Of a stretch of 64,000 nucleotides of DNA, positions 1 to 8,142 are shown piece after piece; position 1 is the first letter of the stretch, and each line of letters begins with the position of its first letter. Under the pieces are notes generated by a model. The model saw nothing but the letters and a program-made list of their open reading frames with translations. It had not been told where the DNA came from and made no database searches. The stretch comes from Nitrospira sp. Lineage in GTDB: Bacteria > Nitrospirota > Nitrospiria > Nitrospirales > Nitrospiraceae. The DNA lies in assembly GCA_030123625.1 (NCBI GenBank), contig CP126121.1, positions 124,001 through 188,000 of the forward strand, written 5' to 3'. Made by a program: the position numbers and the translations under genes.

Positions 1-52
1 ATGAGTAGTTCTTCACCTTCTTTTCGCTCTTCCTTCATCTCCCTTGTGTAGC

Positions 53-94
53 ATGTGTTCGTCGATTGGCGACATGTGTTCGTCGATTGGCGAT
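53..94. repeat. Tandem duplication of a 21-bp unit
   Basis: Two back-to-back 21-bp units (53-73 and 74-94) beginning ATGTGTTCGTCG differ only at the last base. An open frame runs through them, but it has no ribosome binding site and no recognisable product, so I call only the repeat. Confidence 0.7.
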
Positions 95-191
95 AGGAAA
101 AGGAAGATCCGAAGATCCATGGATGCGCTGGCTCACATTCGGAGCGGCGATTCTCGGCTAGTGGTCGTGGCTGTGTTTGAAGAAAGGTCAG

Positions 192-217
192 CAGCCCGTA
201 GGGCCTGTCACGGGCTG
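192..217. terminator. Hairpin upstream of the first small gene
   Basis: The arms CAGCCCGT and ACGGGCTG enclose a 10-nt loop. No clear T-run follows, so it may be a weak terminator of something upstream or simply a hairpin in the leader of the gene at 253. Confidence 0.3.
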
Positions 218-252
218 TTGATCAGCTGAAATCGCGCTCTCAGGAGGTTGAC

Positions 253-456
253 ATGGCCATCACACCGATCGAGGATCTCTTCACGTATCGACTTCACCAA
301 GCTTACAACCGATCTATGCCGGCCGGAGCTTCCTCCACGAATATGTTCGGAGTGGCCCGTTATGTTGTAGAGATGCTCAAACGTGTTGTGTCTCGCATGA
401 GATTTGTTTCAAAGATGCGAGCCTGCCGAAGTGCTGTACAGAATCTTCTCCTGTAA
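253..456 (+). CDS. Small basic hypothetical protein (67 aa)
   Basis: I do not recognise this protein. The ATG is preceded by a strong Shine-Dalgarno (CAGGAGG, 6 nt spacing), the best reason to believe it is translated. The product is basic and Met/Arg-rich, with a possible amphipathic helix in its C-terminal half (VVEMLKRVVSRMRFV) and no signal peptide. The next gene starts 24 bp downstream with another strong ribosome binding site, so the two probably share a transcript. Confidence 0.5.
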   Translation: MAITPIEDLFTYRLHQAYNRSMPAGASSTNMFGVARYVVEMLKRVVSRMRFVSKMRACRSAVQNLLL

Positions 457-480
457 ATCGTTTCACTCAAGGAGGTTCTT

Positions 481-816
481 ATGATTGCAGTAACCAACAT
501 CATTGGTATCCTCGCGTGTGGAGTCATACTGAGCATTGGCCTATCTCATCAGACCACATGGGCGAAAGACGGGATGGAAGCGTCTCGTGTTGCTTCACGT
601 ATCGGCGGACAAGCTGGGCAGCCCTACGGGCACCTCAAACACAACCGCCCATCTGTTCAAGCAAAAGAACGGCTGGACGGACACCCTGGACAACGAACCG
701 GCGGGCAAGCTGGGCGACCCTACGATCACATAAAACACGAGTATGAGCCTATTCAGGCCAAGGGACGAATCGGAGGGAAAGCGGGAGAAAGCTATAGCCC
801 CATCTTATTAGAATAG
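481..816 (+). CDS. Secreted small protein with GGQAGxPY repeats (111 aa)
   Basis: A near-consensus ribosome binding site (AAGGAGG) precedes the ATG. Residues 1-28 form a typical Sec signal peptide ending near TTWAKD. The mature part holds two clear copies and a third degraded copy of a unit of about 31 residues: RIGGQAGQPYGHLKH, then RTGGQAGRPYDHIKH, then RIGGKAGESYSP, each followed by a charged linker containing QAK. No enzyme motif is visible. It is probably a periplasmic or extracellular low-complexity protein of unknown role. It follows the 67-aa gene by 24 bp. Confidence 0.6.
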   Translation: MIAVTNIIGILACGVILSIGLSHQTTWAKDGMEASRVASRIGGQAGQPYGHLKHNRPSVQAKERLDGHPGQRTGGQAGRPYDHIKHEYEPIQAKGRIGGKAGESYSPILLE

Positions 817-856
817 CGTGCGTCGCGGTGTCGTGGGATTCGCAAGGAGGGACGAC

Positions 857-1093
857 ATCATACGAGAATATAAGGGCGATCTCATCGCTCTCATCGCAGG
901 TCAAAAGGAAGGGCGATGGGTGTGCCAGTATCTCATTATTGACTCCGGAGTCACCGGCTATTGCGAGGGCAGCTTCGCGACGCATAGTGAGGCAGACGCC
1001 GCCGCCCTCCATGTAGCGAAGACTGTGATCGATTCACGCCGATGGGGAATGAAATCTGTGGCGGCGCGTCATGGATGTGGGTTGGGCTCATAG
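857..1093 (+). CDS. Small conserved hypothetical protein, start uncertain
   Basis: The frame encodes REYKGDLIALIAG, then GRWVCQYLIIDSG, then FATHSEADAAALHVAKTVID. This resembles small one-domain proteins with a beta-sheet core and an EAD...ALxxAKxxID helix. An excellent ribosome binding site (AAGGAGG, 844-850) sits 6 nt before an in-frame ATC at 857 and ATA at 860. The only conventional starts, GTG at 818 and 833, lie upstream of that site and have none of their own. Either a rare start codon is used or an ancestral ATG has mutated. It lies downstream of the secreted repeat protein, probably in the same transcript. Confidence 0.5.
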   Translation: MIREYKGDLIALIAGQKEGRWVCQYLIIDSGVTGYCEGSFATHSEADAAALHVAKTVIDSRRWGMKSVAARHGCGLGS

Positions 1094-1645
1094 CGTGATC
1101 CCATGCTCCCAGCTTCAGTCCCGGATCCGGTCCCGTGCGCTCCTGGGAGATTCGGATTACTTTCCACTCGACTCAGGAGCCCTTCCTTGCGGTGTGGCAT
1201 CCTCGCCCATTCTCGGTCTCGTCATATCCGGGCGCCCCTTGCTCCATCGGGCCCGAAGGTGTTCGGCCGTGAGTCCGATTTTGGGTCATAGACCCGCCGC
1301 CTGGCTTTTCTAACTCGCTTCCCATTGTCTCCACCTGGAGAGGGTCCACCGCCTACCTGAGCCTGTCCGGCCCCGCCGGTGAATAGTGCGGATACCATGC
1401 GGAATATCCTGGCTAGTGCCCGCGCCGACTCCTCATTTGTCGGAATCACTTACTTACCTTCTCACATCCCTTCTATGAACTCGTGTATATTTCGATCCGT
1501 GGATCGCGATCTCCAAGAGCTGCGACGCGGAGGTGAGGATTCAGCTCTATGTCGCAATCCAGGATGCGACTTGTCTAGTGTCAACTTCAACTCACACAGG
1601 AATGAGTCAAGGTCCACGAGTTCTCAGAACCCGCGGAATTGAAAC
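1094..1645. other. Gene-poor stretch
   Basis: Open frames here lack ribosome binding sites, biased codon use or family motifs. I see no tRNA, repeat or clear terminator. Confidence 0.5.
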
Positions 1646-2116
1646 ATGGCCGTGACCCTCACCATTGATACGATGATTCGCCTGCTCCGCATGGCCAACA
1701 TCGCGATGCTGTTTCTGTATTCACTTGGGCTCATCATCCGAGTGCCACCGGAAATTATTCGATTGTCAAAATCAGGATCGGTATCTCTGATTGCTTTCCT
1801 CGTCGTCACGTTGCTGTTGTTTGTTCTGCACGTGCTTTCGCTGTACTACGCCTGGCGTGGTTTAGGGTCAACCGGTACACTAAAAGTTGTGCAGATCGCA
1901 TGGCGTCTCAACATAGTCCTGCTCCTGTTCAGCCTGTATCAGATCATCAGTTCCCTGCTGGACACAACGGCAGTTCTTCTTTCTAACCCTCTCTTCACCC
2001 TCTTGGTGGCACTCAATGTCGTCGCACTGGGAAAACGTCAATCGATGTTGAAAGCGATGCCGGCCACGGAGACAGGCGGCGCGAGTGAGGATTCAAAGCC
2101 GAGCGCCGACGGTTGA
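1646..2116 (+). CDS. Small polytopic membrane protein (156 aa)
   Basis: About four hydrophobic segments are visible: near residues 17-33 (ANIAMLFLYSLGLII), 47-68 (LIAFLVVTLLLFVLHVLSLYY), 86-108 and 111-128. A polar tail of about 25 residues follows. No catalytic motif or family is recognised. It converges on the coiled-coil gene at 2137-2568, with only 20 bp between the stop codons. Confidence 0.6.
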   Translation: MAVTLTIDTMIRLLRMANIAMLFLYSLGLIIRVPPEIIRLSKSGSVSLIAFLVVTLLLFVLHVLSLYYAWRGLGSTGTLKVVQIAWRLNIVLLLFSLYQIISSLLDTTAVLLSNPLFTLLVALNVVALGKRQSMLKAMPATETGGASEDSKPSADG

Positions 2117-2136
2117 ATGGTTCGCGACAGAATCGT

Positions 2137-2568
2137 CTATCTCGATCTCCTGAAGGGAAGCACAGGGGCGGGAGATTTCAAAGCCGTCTTCAAGACGGTC
2201 TGGGCTTTTTCAGTCTTACTCCGTAGTTCATCGAGTGTGGTGGCCACGGGTTGTATGAGCCAATCCAGCTGTTCAAGAACATGCTGAGACTGTGCCAAGT
2301 CGGTCTGCGATTGCTTCAATCGGTCTTCGAGTGCTCTGGTTTGTTCCTGTTGTTCCTCCCGCTTCGATGGGCCCTTTTCGATCTCTTGCGGCAAGCGAGT
2401 CACGGACAGCACAAGTTGAGCATGGGATAACGCATCGAAGAGCGCCGAGCGTTCCGCCTCGATTCGCTTTTGCCGAGGAGCTCGGTTGACAAAGGCTTCC
2501 GCCGTCTCGGCTAAACGCCGGCAAGCTTGTATCAAGTCTGGGTCGGCATGGCTCGATTTCCTGGGCAT
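2137..2568 (-). CDS. Coiled-coil hypothetical protein (143 aa)
   Basis: The protein is highly charged and lacks a signal peptide or membrane segment. Its middle (about residues 65-120) is rich in Glu, Gln and Leu with heptad character, for example REEQQEQTRALEDRL and QSQTDLAQSQ, suggesting a coiled coil. It begins MPRKSSHADPD. It looks like a cytoplasmic structural or adaptor protein. The function is unknown. Confidence 0.6.
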   Translation of the reverse strand: MPRKSSHADPDLIQACRRLAETAEAFVNRAPRQKRIEAERSALFDALSHAQLVLSVTRLPQEIEKGPSKREEQQEQTRALEDRLKQSQTDLAQSQHVLEQLDWLIQPVATTLDELRSKTEKAQTVLKTALKSPAPVLPFRRSR

Positions 2569-2945
2569 GACTGAATTGTATCGAGTAAACAGTGTATGAC
2601 ATACTAGACAATTACCTTAAGCAGTATCCGGTCGTCCCCGATTCCTCTCGCCGGCTTCAACCTTTCAAACAGAGATGGCGCAGTCAGTGGCTTACCTTGA
2701 CCGGCTGTTGACCGTACTGTCTCTTCAGGGATTCTCCCAGATGCTTCATCATCCTACTCGTGGTGGGATGGAGAAGTCCGCGAATCGGAAGTTTGGTGGG
2801 CCGACAAAGCGCTGATGCCATCAAAGACATGATTCAACGTGCGAGTGAACCGTAATTTCATGTGCACCTCATGAACACCTCATGACGGCGACACGATCCG
2901 ACAGTGAACAGACGGCTAAGCATCTGACGTCGGACGTGATGGGAC
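2569..2945. other. Intergenic stretch
   Basis: No supported gene. There is a short direct repeat of CACCTCATGA near 2864-2885. The stretch separates the divergent coiled-coil and membrane-protein genes and presumably holds both promoters. Confidence 0.5.
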
Positions 2946-3407
2946 ATGTTCGTGGCCTCGCATCTCCTTGTGATCAAACTCGGCCTCCTATCGTTTTGGG
3001 GACTCTGGTTTCTTCTCGTATTTTTTACAAACCTGTGCGAGGGCTTGAAGGTCTTGCGCCTCATACCCTGGACATGGAAATTCGCCTCTCACAATTTTCA
3101 GGCAGTCGTCCTCGCGCTCACTGAGTACGTGGCCCCGCCGTGGATATCCAAGGCCTTATTCTCCGGCATTCTGCTCTGGCAACTGATCACGACGTTCCTA
3201 TTTGGATGGGCCATTGTCGCAAGCCTTGCAACCTTCTCGCTGAGAGGGGAACTCGTCGATGCCGCCTTTGCGGCAGGATTGGCTCTCTGGGCGGCTTTTA
3301 TGCTTGCCGATGAATTGTGCAAGCAATATGACCCTGAGCGTGGCCACGTCCTCTTCTTTATCGCCCAACTCGTTACACTCGTAGCTCTCCATCTCCTCCC
3401 TTCTTAA
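2946..3407 (+). CDS. Membrane protein of unknown function (153 aa)
   Basis: Four hydrophobic segments are visible: residues about 8-30 (LVIKLGLLSFWGLWFLLVFF), 72-95 (FSGILLWQLITTFLFGWAIV), 107-122 and 136-152. The loop between segments 3 and 4 carries DELCKQYDPERGH. No known family is recognised. It is a predicted inner-membrane protein, convergent with the secreted protein at 3439-4029. Confidence 0.6.
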   Translation: MFVASHLLVIKLGLLSFWGLWFLLVFFTNLCEGLKVLRLIPWTWKFASHNFQAVVLALTEYVAPPWISKALFSGILLWQLITTFLFGWAIVASLATFSLRGELVDAAFAAGLALWAAFMLADELCKQYDPERGHVLFFIAQLVTLVALHLLPS

Positions 3408-3438
3408 TGGAGGCTATTGAGGCGCTTCAAGCGTCTTC

Positions 3439-4029
3439 CTACTCTGTCGGGTAGCTGTCGACCGGAATCATCAGGTGGGCATAGGGAGTTCCGGCCCACA
3501 TGATCCATGGTCCGCCGTTTCTCGGATTCGTCGGCACGCTTTTCAACGTGTCCGCATCGGGCAGAAGGATCATGATATGGGCGCCGAGCTTATCGATCCA
3601 ATCATCTCCCGGCTTCGGTTCGGTCGCATACGGGTCGGTATTGCTCACCGGACGGTCGCCTTGAAGCATATAGGCTATCCCTACCTGAGTGGAGGTAGGC
3701 TTCTTCTTGTTCTTCAACGCATCCATAAAAGTACGCCACGATTCGTCCATACAGATGGAGTCTGTCCCTGCCGTATTGGGATCATCCGGCAAGCATATCC
3801 ACCCATTGCTCCCGATGCGGACCACGTGTCCGTCCCGATTGAGAATGGTGGCATGCTTCGACAGTGACGAGGGTGCGGCATGTTCAGCGGCTGCCGCTTC
3901 GGCCGCCTGACGGACCACGTCGCGGCGCGCCCCTCCTTCGCCGAGGACCGATGATGGTGATAGTGCGGCGGAGACGGCCATGATCAACATTCCAACCGAC
4001 ACGATCATGGATTTTCCCTCGTGCATCAT
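3439..4029 (-). CDS. Secreted/periplasmic hypothetical protein (about 196 aa)
   Basis: The ATG at 4029 has a good ribosome binding site (AAGGAGG, spacing about 6), so I prefer it to the GTG at 4035. The N-terminus is a Sec signal peptide (MIVSVGMLIMAVSAAL) with cleavage near SVLGEGG. The mature part contains RIGSNGWICLPDD, ICMDESWRTFMDALK and a C-terminal MWAGTPYAHLMIPV. Proteins with this layout occur as uncharacterised exported proteins in environmental bacteria. I see no catalytic signature. Confidence 0.65.
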   Translation of the reverse strand: MMHEGKSMIVSVGMLIMAVSAALSPSSVLGEGGARRDVVRQAAEAAAAEHAAPSSLSKHATILNRDGHVVRIGSNGWICLPDDPNTAGTDSICMDESWRTFMDALKNKKKPTSTQVGIAYMLQGDRPVSNTDPYATEPKPGDDWIDKLGAHIMILLPDADTLKSVPTNPRNGGPWIMWAGTPYAHLMIPVDSYPTE

Positions 4030-4188
4030 AGGCACCCTCCTTTCTCAATGGGACGGCTCTTGTGCCTCAATATCCTAAGCGCTCGAAGATTGGGAGTGCA
4101 ATGAAAAAGGCACGGCGTGACAACCGTGATCACCGGTCGGCGAGAGAGACTCGGAACGAATGAGTCATGCGCAGGTTGTCTGAAACAC

Positions 4189-4218
4189 AAAGGCCGCGTC
4201 TCAAGAGACGCGGCCTTT
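4189..4218. terminator. Strong hairpin terminator downstream of glrR
   Basis: The arms AAAGGCCGCGTCTC (4189-4202) and GAGACGCGGCCTTT (4205-4218) pair perfectly around a 2-nt gap, with A/T runs at both bases, so it can act in either direction. It lies 41 bp past the glrR stop codon. Confidence 0.8.
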
Positions 4219-4258
4219 GCTTCGCCTAGGCCTTTTCCAGATCGAAGGAATCGAAGAG

Positions 4259-5680
4259 CTATCGCTCCGCTTCGGTCAAACTCACTTCGCTTTCGAACTC
4301 TTCCATGTCCGAATCCGCTCGTCCCCCTTTCGTGGTCGACGGATGAAGGCCGTATTTTCTCAACATCTTATAGAAGTCGGCTCGATACCGGCCGGCAAAC
4401 TGCGCGGCGCGAGAGATATTTCCCCCCGTCAATTGAAGGACATTTTTCAAATAGGTCCGCTCGAATTCTTCTTTGGCCTCCGTCAGCGGCTTAAGCGGCG
4501 AATCGGGCGACACACTGACCGCCGGCAACAAATCCGGCGTGAGCATATCTTGCCGCGACATCACCACGGCCTTCTCGACCACGTTCTCCAGCTCGCGCAC
4601 ATTGCCCGGCCAGGGATTGATCATCAATCGATGAAGCGCCGCAGGCGTGAACCCTTTCACCTCCTTGTTCGCCCGTTTCACGCTGAGCTTCAGGAAATGT
4701 TGCGCCAACAGCGGAATATCATCGCGCCGATCCCGCAGCGGCGGGATGAACAGGGGGACTACCGAAATTCGATAGTACAGATCGTTGCGGAACGTCCCGT
4801 TTTTGACCGCCTCACCGAGATCCTTATTGGTCGCGGCAATGATACGGACATCGACTTTGATCGAGGTTTCCGATCCCACCTCTCGAATTTCCCGCTCTTG
4901 CACGGCACGCAATAATTTGACCTGCATGGACAGCGGCATCTCACCGATCTCGTCGAGGAACAGCGTGCCGCCGTTGGCCATTTGAAACAATCCGCGCTTC
5001 GCGCCCAAGGCGCTCGTGAATGCGCCTTTCACATGTCCGAACAACTCGCTCTCGAACAGTGTTTCTGGTATGGCGGCGCAGTTGAGCGCCACGAACGGGC
5101 CCTTCCCGCGTCGGCTGTTCGTATGGATGACGCGAGCCATCACCTCTTTGCCGGTGCCGGTTTCTCCAAACAGCAAAATGGTCGCATCCGAATCGGCCAC
5201 CTGCGCGATTTGCTGGAAAAGCCGTTGCATCGCGGGACTCCGCGCCACGACATTTTCGAGTCCGTACAGTTCCTTGACCAGCGACTTGAGCCGCTGAATC
5301 TCCCGGCTCATCCGCTGTTGCGCGAGCGCTTTCTCGATCGTGGCTTTCAGCTCTTTATCATCAAACGGCTTCGTCAGGTACCCGAACGCACCTCGTTGCA
5401 TCGCCTCCACGGCATTGGGAATACTCCCATGGGCCGTCAGAATGATGACCGGAAGTCCCGGATGACTCCTGAGGAGTTCTTCGGTCACGTCCAAGCCGTC
5501 TTCCCCGCGAAGACGCAGGTCGGTGATCGCCAAGTTGAACATCGTCTTCTTGGCCTCTCCGACCGCATCATGCCCCGTCGTACAAGGGGTGACCGAATAC
5601 CCCATCGCGGACAATCGCATTTTCAACAAATGCAACAGCCCCTCATCGTCGTCGACTACGAGAATGTGTTCTTGCTCCAT
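4259..5680 (-). CDS. glrR: Sigma-54-dependent response regulator, GlrR/QseF type
   Basis: This is an NtrC-family activator. The receiver domain (about 1-120) has the acidic pocket VVDDD and phospho-acceptor D54. The central AAA+ domain has Walker A GETGTGKE, the sigma-54 contact loop GAFTSA (usually GAFTGA) and LFLDEIGEMP. The C-terminal Fis-type helix-turn-helix reads GNISRAAQFAGRYRADFYK, a pattern typical of GlrR. The ATG at 5680 fits the family start and has AAGGG upstream; the reading frame opens at 5698. It is the last gene of a kinase-lipoprotein-regulator operon and should drive sigma-54 promoters once phosphorylated by the upstream kinase. The Ser in place of Gly in the GAFTGA loop is a small oddity. 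Confidence 0.9.
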   Translation of the reverse strand: MEQEHILVVDDDEGLLHLLKMRLSAMGYSVTPCTTGHDAVGEAKKTMFNLAITDLRLRGEDGLDVTEELLRSHPGLPVIILTAHGSIPNAVEAMQRGAFGYLTKPFDDKELKATIEKALAQQRMSREIQRLKSLVKELYGLENVVARSPAMQRLFQQIAQVADSDATILLFGETGTGKEVMARVIHTNSRRGKGPFVALNCAAIPETLFESELFGHVKGAFTSALGAKRGLFQMANGGTLFLDEIGEMPLSMQVKLLRAVQEREIREVGSETSIKVDVRIIAATNKDLGEAVKNGTFRNDLYYRISVVPLFIPPLRDRRDDIPLLAQHFLKLSVKRANKEVKGFTPAALHRLMINPWPGNVRELENVVEKAVVMSRQDMLTPDLLPAVSVSPDSPLKPLTEAKEEFERTYLKNVLQLTGGNISRAAQFAGRYRADFYKMLRKYGLHPSTTKGGRADSDMEEFESEVSLTEAER

Positions 5681-5705
5681 AAGGATCCCTTCTCCCAAGG
5701 TGTCG

Positions 5706-6494
5706 TTAAGGTGTCGTCTCGTGGCCCGGAACCGGAACGGTAGTTGCCGGCGGACGTATCGGCCGCACTTTTTCCCGCATTTCCTGATCGATTCGTTTCA
5801 ACGCTTCGAGTTGCGTGGAAAGCTCCTCGATCTTTCTGTCGCGCTCGGCAAGCTGTTTTTGCATATTTTGAATCGATGTCGAATCGGCCGTCGGCTTGGC
5901 CGAGTCTTTCTTCGACAACAGCGACTCGATCTTATGCTCCCGATCCGCCAACTCGCGCTGCAAAGACCCCACCGTTTCGGAATCGTCGCCCTTGGATGCA
6001 CGAAGTTGTTGAACGAGCACCTCACGATCAAGCAAATCCCGCACCAGACGATCGGCAGTCGACGCCAACGATGTATTGGCCTCCGCAAGAAGCGGGGCTC
6101 GAAACACAGCCTCCAGCCATGATCTGTGTCCAGGAACGGCAGGTTGTTGCAGCAATTCAAGCCACGCTTTGCTTGACGCAGCGAGGTGGCTCCTGGGGGC
6201 CACCGCTACAACCTTCTCAAAATATTTCTCTGCAACTTCGCGGCTTTCATAAAGTCCGAGCAATCCGCGCGTAAAGTAGACATGGTCACAAGTGGTCGAT
6301 TCACCACATTTGGAGGCTATACTCTCTTGTTTCTTCGTAAGGGATTGAAAAAATTTGGTTTCTCGAGGATCTACAGAAAAAAATGGACGAGAACCGGCTG
6401 GAGGAGTCGTCCAAGCCGCACACCCAGCCAATAATGATAAGGTAGAACTAATGATAATGGAAGCTCTCGTCAGAGATAGCGCTTTTCTCGTCAC
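5706..6494 (-). CDS. QseG-like outer-membrane lipoprotein of the two-component operon
   Basis: The N-terminus is a lipoprotein signal with lipobox LLAGC at about residues 21-25. The middle contains TPR-like helices (YFTRGLLGLYESREVAEKYFEKV). The C-terminal half is a long coiled coil (ELADREHKIESLL, LAERDRKIEELSTQLEALKR) ending in a Pro-rich tail. The GTG start overlaps the kinase stop as GTGA, and the regulator gene follows by 25 bp. In E. coli the same order (glrK-qseG-glrR) encodes a kinase, a lipoprotein that controls the kinase, and a regulator. I infer the same role here from context and architecture. Confidence 0.75.
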   Translation of the reverse strand: MTRKALSLTRASIIISSTLSLLAGCAAWTTPPAGSRPFFSVDPRETKFFQSLTKKQESIASKCGESTTCDHVYFTRGLLGLYESREVAEKYFEKVVAVAPRSHLAASSKAWLELLQQPAVPGHRSWLEAVFRAPLLAEANTSLASTADRLVRDLLDREVLVQQLRASKGDDSETVGSLQRELADREHKIESLLSKKDSAKPTADSTSIQNMQKQLAERDRKIEELSTQLEALKRIDQEMREKVRPIRPPATTVPVPGHETTP

Positions 6495-7966
6495 GCTTGT
6501 CCTACCTTTTCTGGTTTTGCCAACCGTAGGATAAACCGTACAGTCGCCCCCTTGCCTTTCTCACTTTCGATCCAGATTCTTCCCCCGTGAGCGTGGACGA
6601 CCTTCTTCGCCAATGCTAAACCCAATCCACTCCCCGCCGTATGCTTTGTCTTCATGCGGCCTTGAACAAAACGTTCGAACACATGGGGAAGGTCCTCCGG
6701 AGCGATGCCGGGTCCCGTATCTGAGACGGTCACTTCAAGAACTCCGGCTTGTGGGTCGGGTTTCATTTGAACCTTCACCACACCTCCCTCAGGACTGAAT
6801 TTCAGGGCGTTTGAGAGTAAATTATCGAGCACCTGTTCCAACCGGGAGGCGTCCGCCTTGACCCACGCCCGCTCTCCGATACTTTCCAGCACAAGTTGCA
6901 CATGTTTGGAGTCCGCCAAGAGACGAATCTTATTGATGGAAATTTCCCCGATCCGCTGGAGATCCACCGGGACAATGCGGTACTCCATCATCCCGGCTTC
7001 CATTTTCGATAAATCCAGAATCGTGGAGATCAGATGGATCAGCCGCTTACTGCTGTCGGCCATGATCTTTAAAATAGTCCGCTGCTCCTGTACCAGTGGA
7101 CCCGGAATTTCATCGAGCAGGAGGTGCGTGCCTTCTTGAATCGAGGCCATCGGAGTACGCAATTCATGGGACACGTGCGCGAGGAACTCCGTTTTCATAT
7201 CGTCTATTTCCTGCAGTTTTTTGCCCATCCAATTCACGGTATCGACGAGCTCGCGTAACTCCGCAGGAGCTTTGATCTGAAGGGATGCCCCGAAATTTCC
7301 TTGCCCGATCTGTTTGATGTGCCCTTGCAGCTGTCGAAGCGGACGTAAAATCGTATAACTGGCAATGCCGGCAAGCCCCAACCCGAACACCAACGCGACC
7401 AAGACCAGTTGCTCTGTGACGGCCTCCGCCTGAGCCGCACTTGCTCGGGATGCCGTCACCCCGACACTCACTCGAGCCTCGTGCAGATCGATATACCCCT
7501 GAATCGAGGAAGACATCCGATCCGTCAGGACATCACGGTGGTTCTCATACTCCGGAGTCGCCTCACGAATCTTCCCCTTCGCGGTCTGCAATTCATTCTG
7601 AAAAAGCTTCAGCTGCTCCTTGAGCAATTCGTCCGTCTCTTGGAGCAGTTTCAATCCTTGAGGGAAACTTTCCTGGCTCCGCAGCAGCTGAAGACTGCGC
7701 TGAAACTCATCGACCTCTTCAGTCAGATTCGTCAGAAAGGTTCGATCTCTGGTCGCAAGGTATTTCTTTTCACTGTTCAATTGGGCATAGAGCGAACCCA
7801 ACAGCCTCTTCGCGGATTCAGCCGCCGGATAATGGTACGATGCCATCCGGGTACTCATTGCCGTCAACTGCCGAAGCTGAAAGAGCGCGTAGATGTTGAC
7901 CCCTCCCATGACTGTAATAATGACAAGGGACGTCATCACCAACCGCCAAAAGATCGAAAGTTGCAT
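6491..7966 (-). CDS. glrK: Membrane sensor histidine kinase, GlrK/QseE type
   Basis: The order is: TM1 (MTSLVIITVMGGVNIYALF), a periplasmic helical sensor of about 160 residues, TM2 (LVLVALVFGLGLAGIASYTI), HAMP (LRPLRQLQGHIKQIGQGNFG), HisKA with the phospho-acceptor in HVSHELRTPMASI, and HATPase_c with LDNLLSNALKFS (N box), VSDTGPGIAPEDLPHVFERF and GSGLGLALAKKVV. The ATG at 7966 (MQLSIFWRL) has GGAG upstream; a longer GTG start at 8011 is possible. It overlaps the lipoprotein gene by 4 bp. It should autophosphorylate and pass the phosphate to the GlrR-like regulator. Confidence 0.88.
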   Translation of the reverse strand: MQLSIFWRLVMTSLVIITVMGGVNIYALFQLRQLTAMSTRMASYHYPAAESAKRLLGSLYAQLNSEKKYLATRDRTFLTNLTEEVDEFQRSLQLLRSQESFPQGLKLLQETDELLKEQLKLFQNELQTAKGKIREATPEYENHRDVLTDRMSSSIQGYIDLHEARVSVGVTASRASAAQAEAVTEQLVLVALVFGLGLAGIASYTILRPLRQLQGHIKQIGQGNFGASLQIKAPAELRELVDTVNWMGKKLQEIDDMKTEFLAHVSHELRTPMASIQEGTHLLLDEIPGPLVQEQRTILKIMADSSKRLIHLISTILDLSKMEAGMMEYRIVPVDLQRIGEISINKIRLLADSKHVQLVLESIGERAWVKADASRLEQVLDNLLSNALKFSPEGGVVKVQMKPDPQAGVLEVTVSDTGPGIAPEDLPHVFERFVQGRMKTKHTAGSGLGLALAKKVVHAHGGRIWIESEKGKGATVRFILRLAKPEKVGQA

Positions 7967-8142
7967 GCGTCTCCACCGCCTCCGCACCACAGCGCGAAGG
8001 AATCCACTCACATGTAGGCCAACCCATACACTATTTCAGTTCTGAATCACAAGCCAAGAACCATCAACAACCAAGAATCGTCTCAAGTTGGTACAGAGAG
8101 AGATACCTGCAATGAACCGGACGGCCTATCCTGACGTCGGCC

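Noticed and set aside
44-229. Open frame of 61 codons through the 21-bp tandem repeat
   Set aside because: No ribosome binding site and the repeat itself creates the frame. No similarity to a known protein.
1222-1642. Open frames on both strands in the gene-poor stretch
   Set aside because: No ribosome binding sites, no family motifs, compositions typical of non-coding GC-rich DNA.
4217-6274. Long plus-strand frames opposite the glrR, qseG-like and glrK genes
   Set aside because: Shadows of well-supported minus-strand genes with clear domains.
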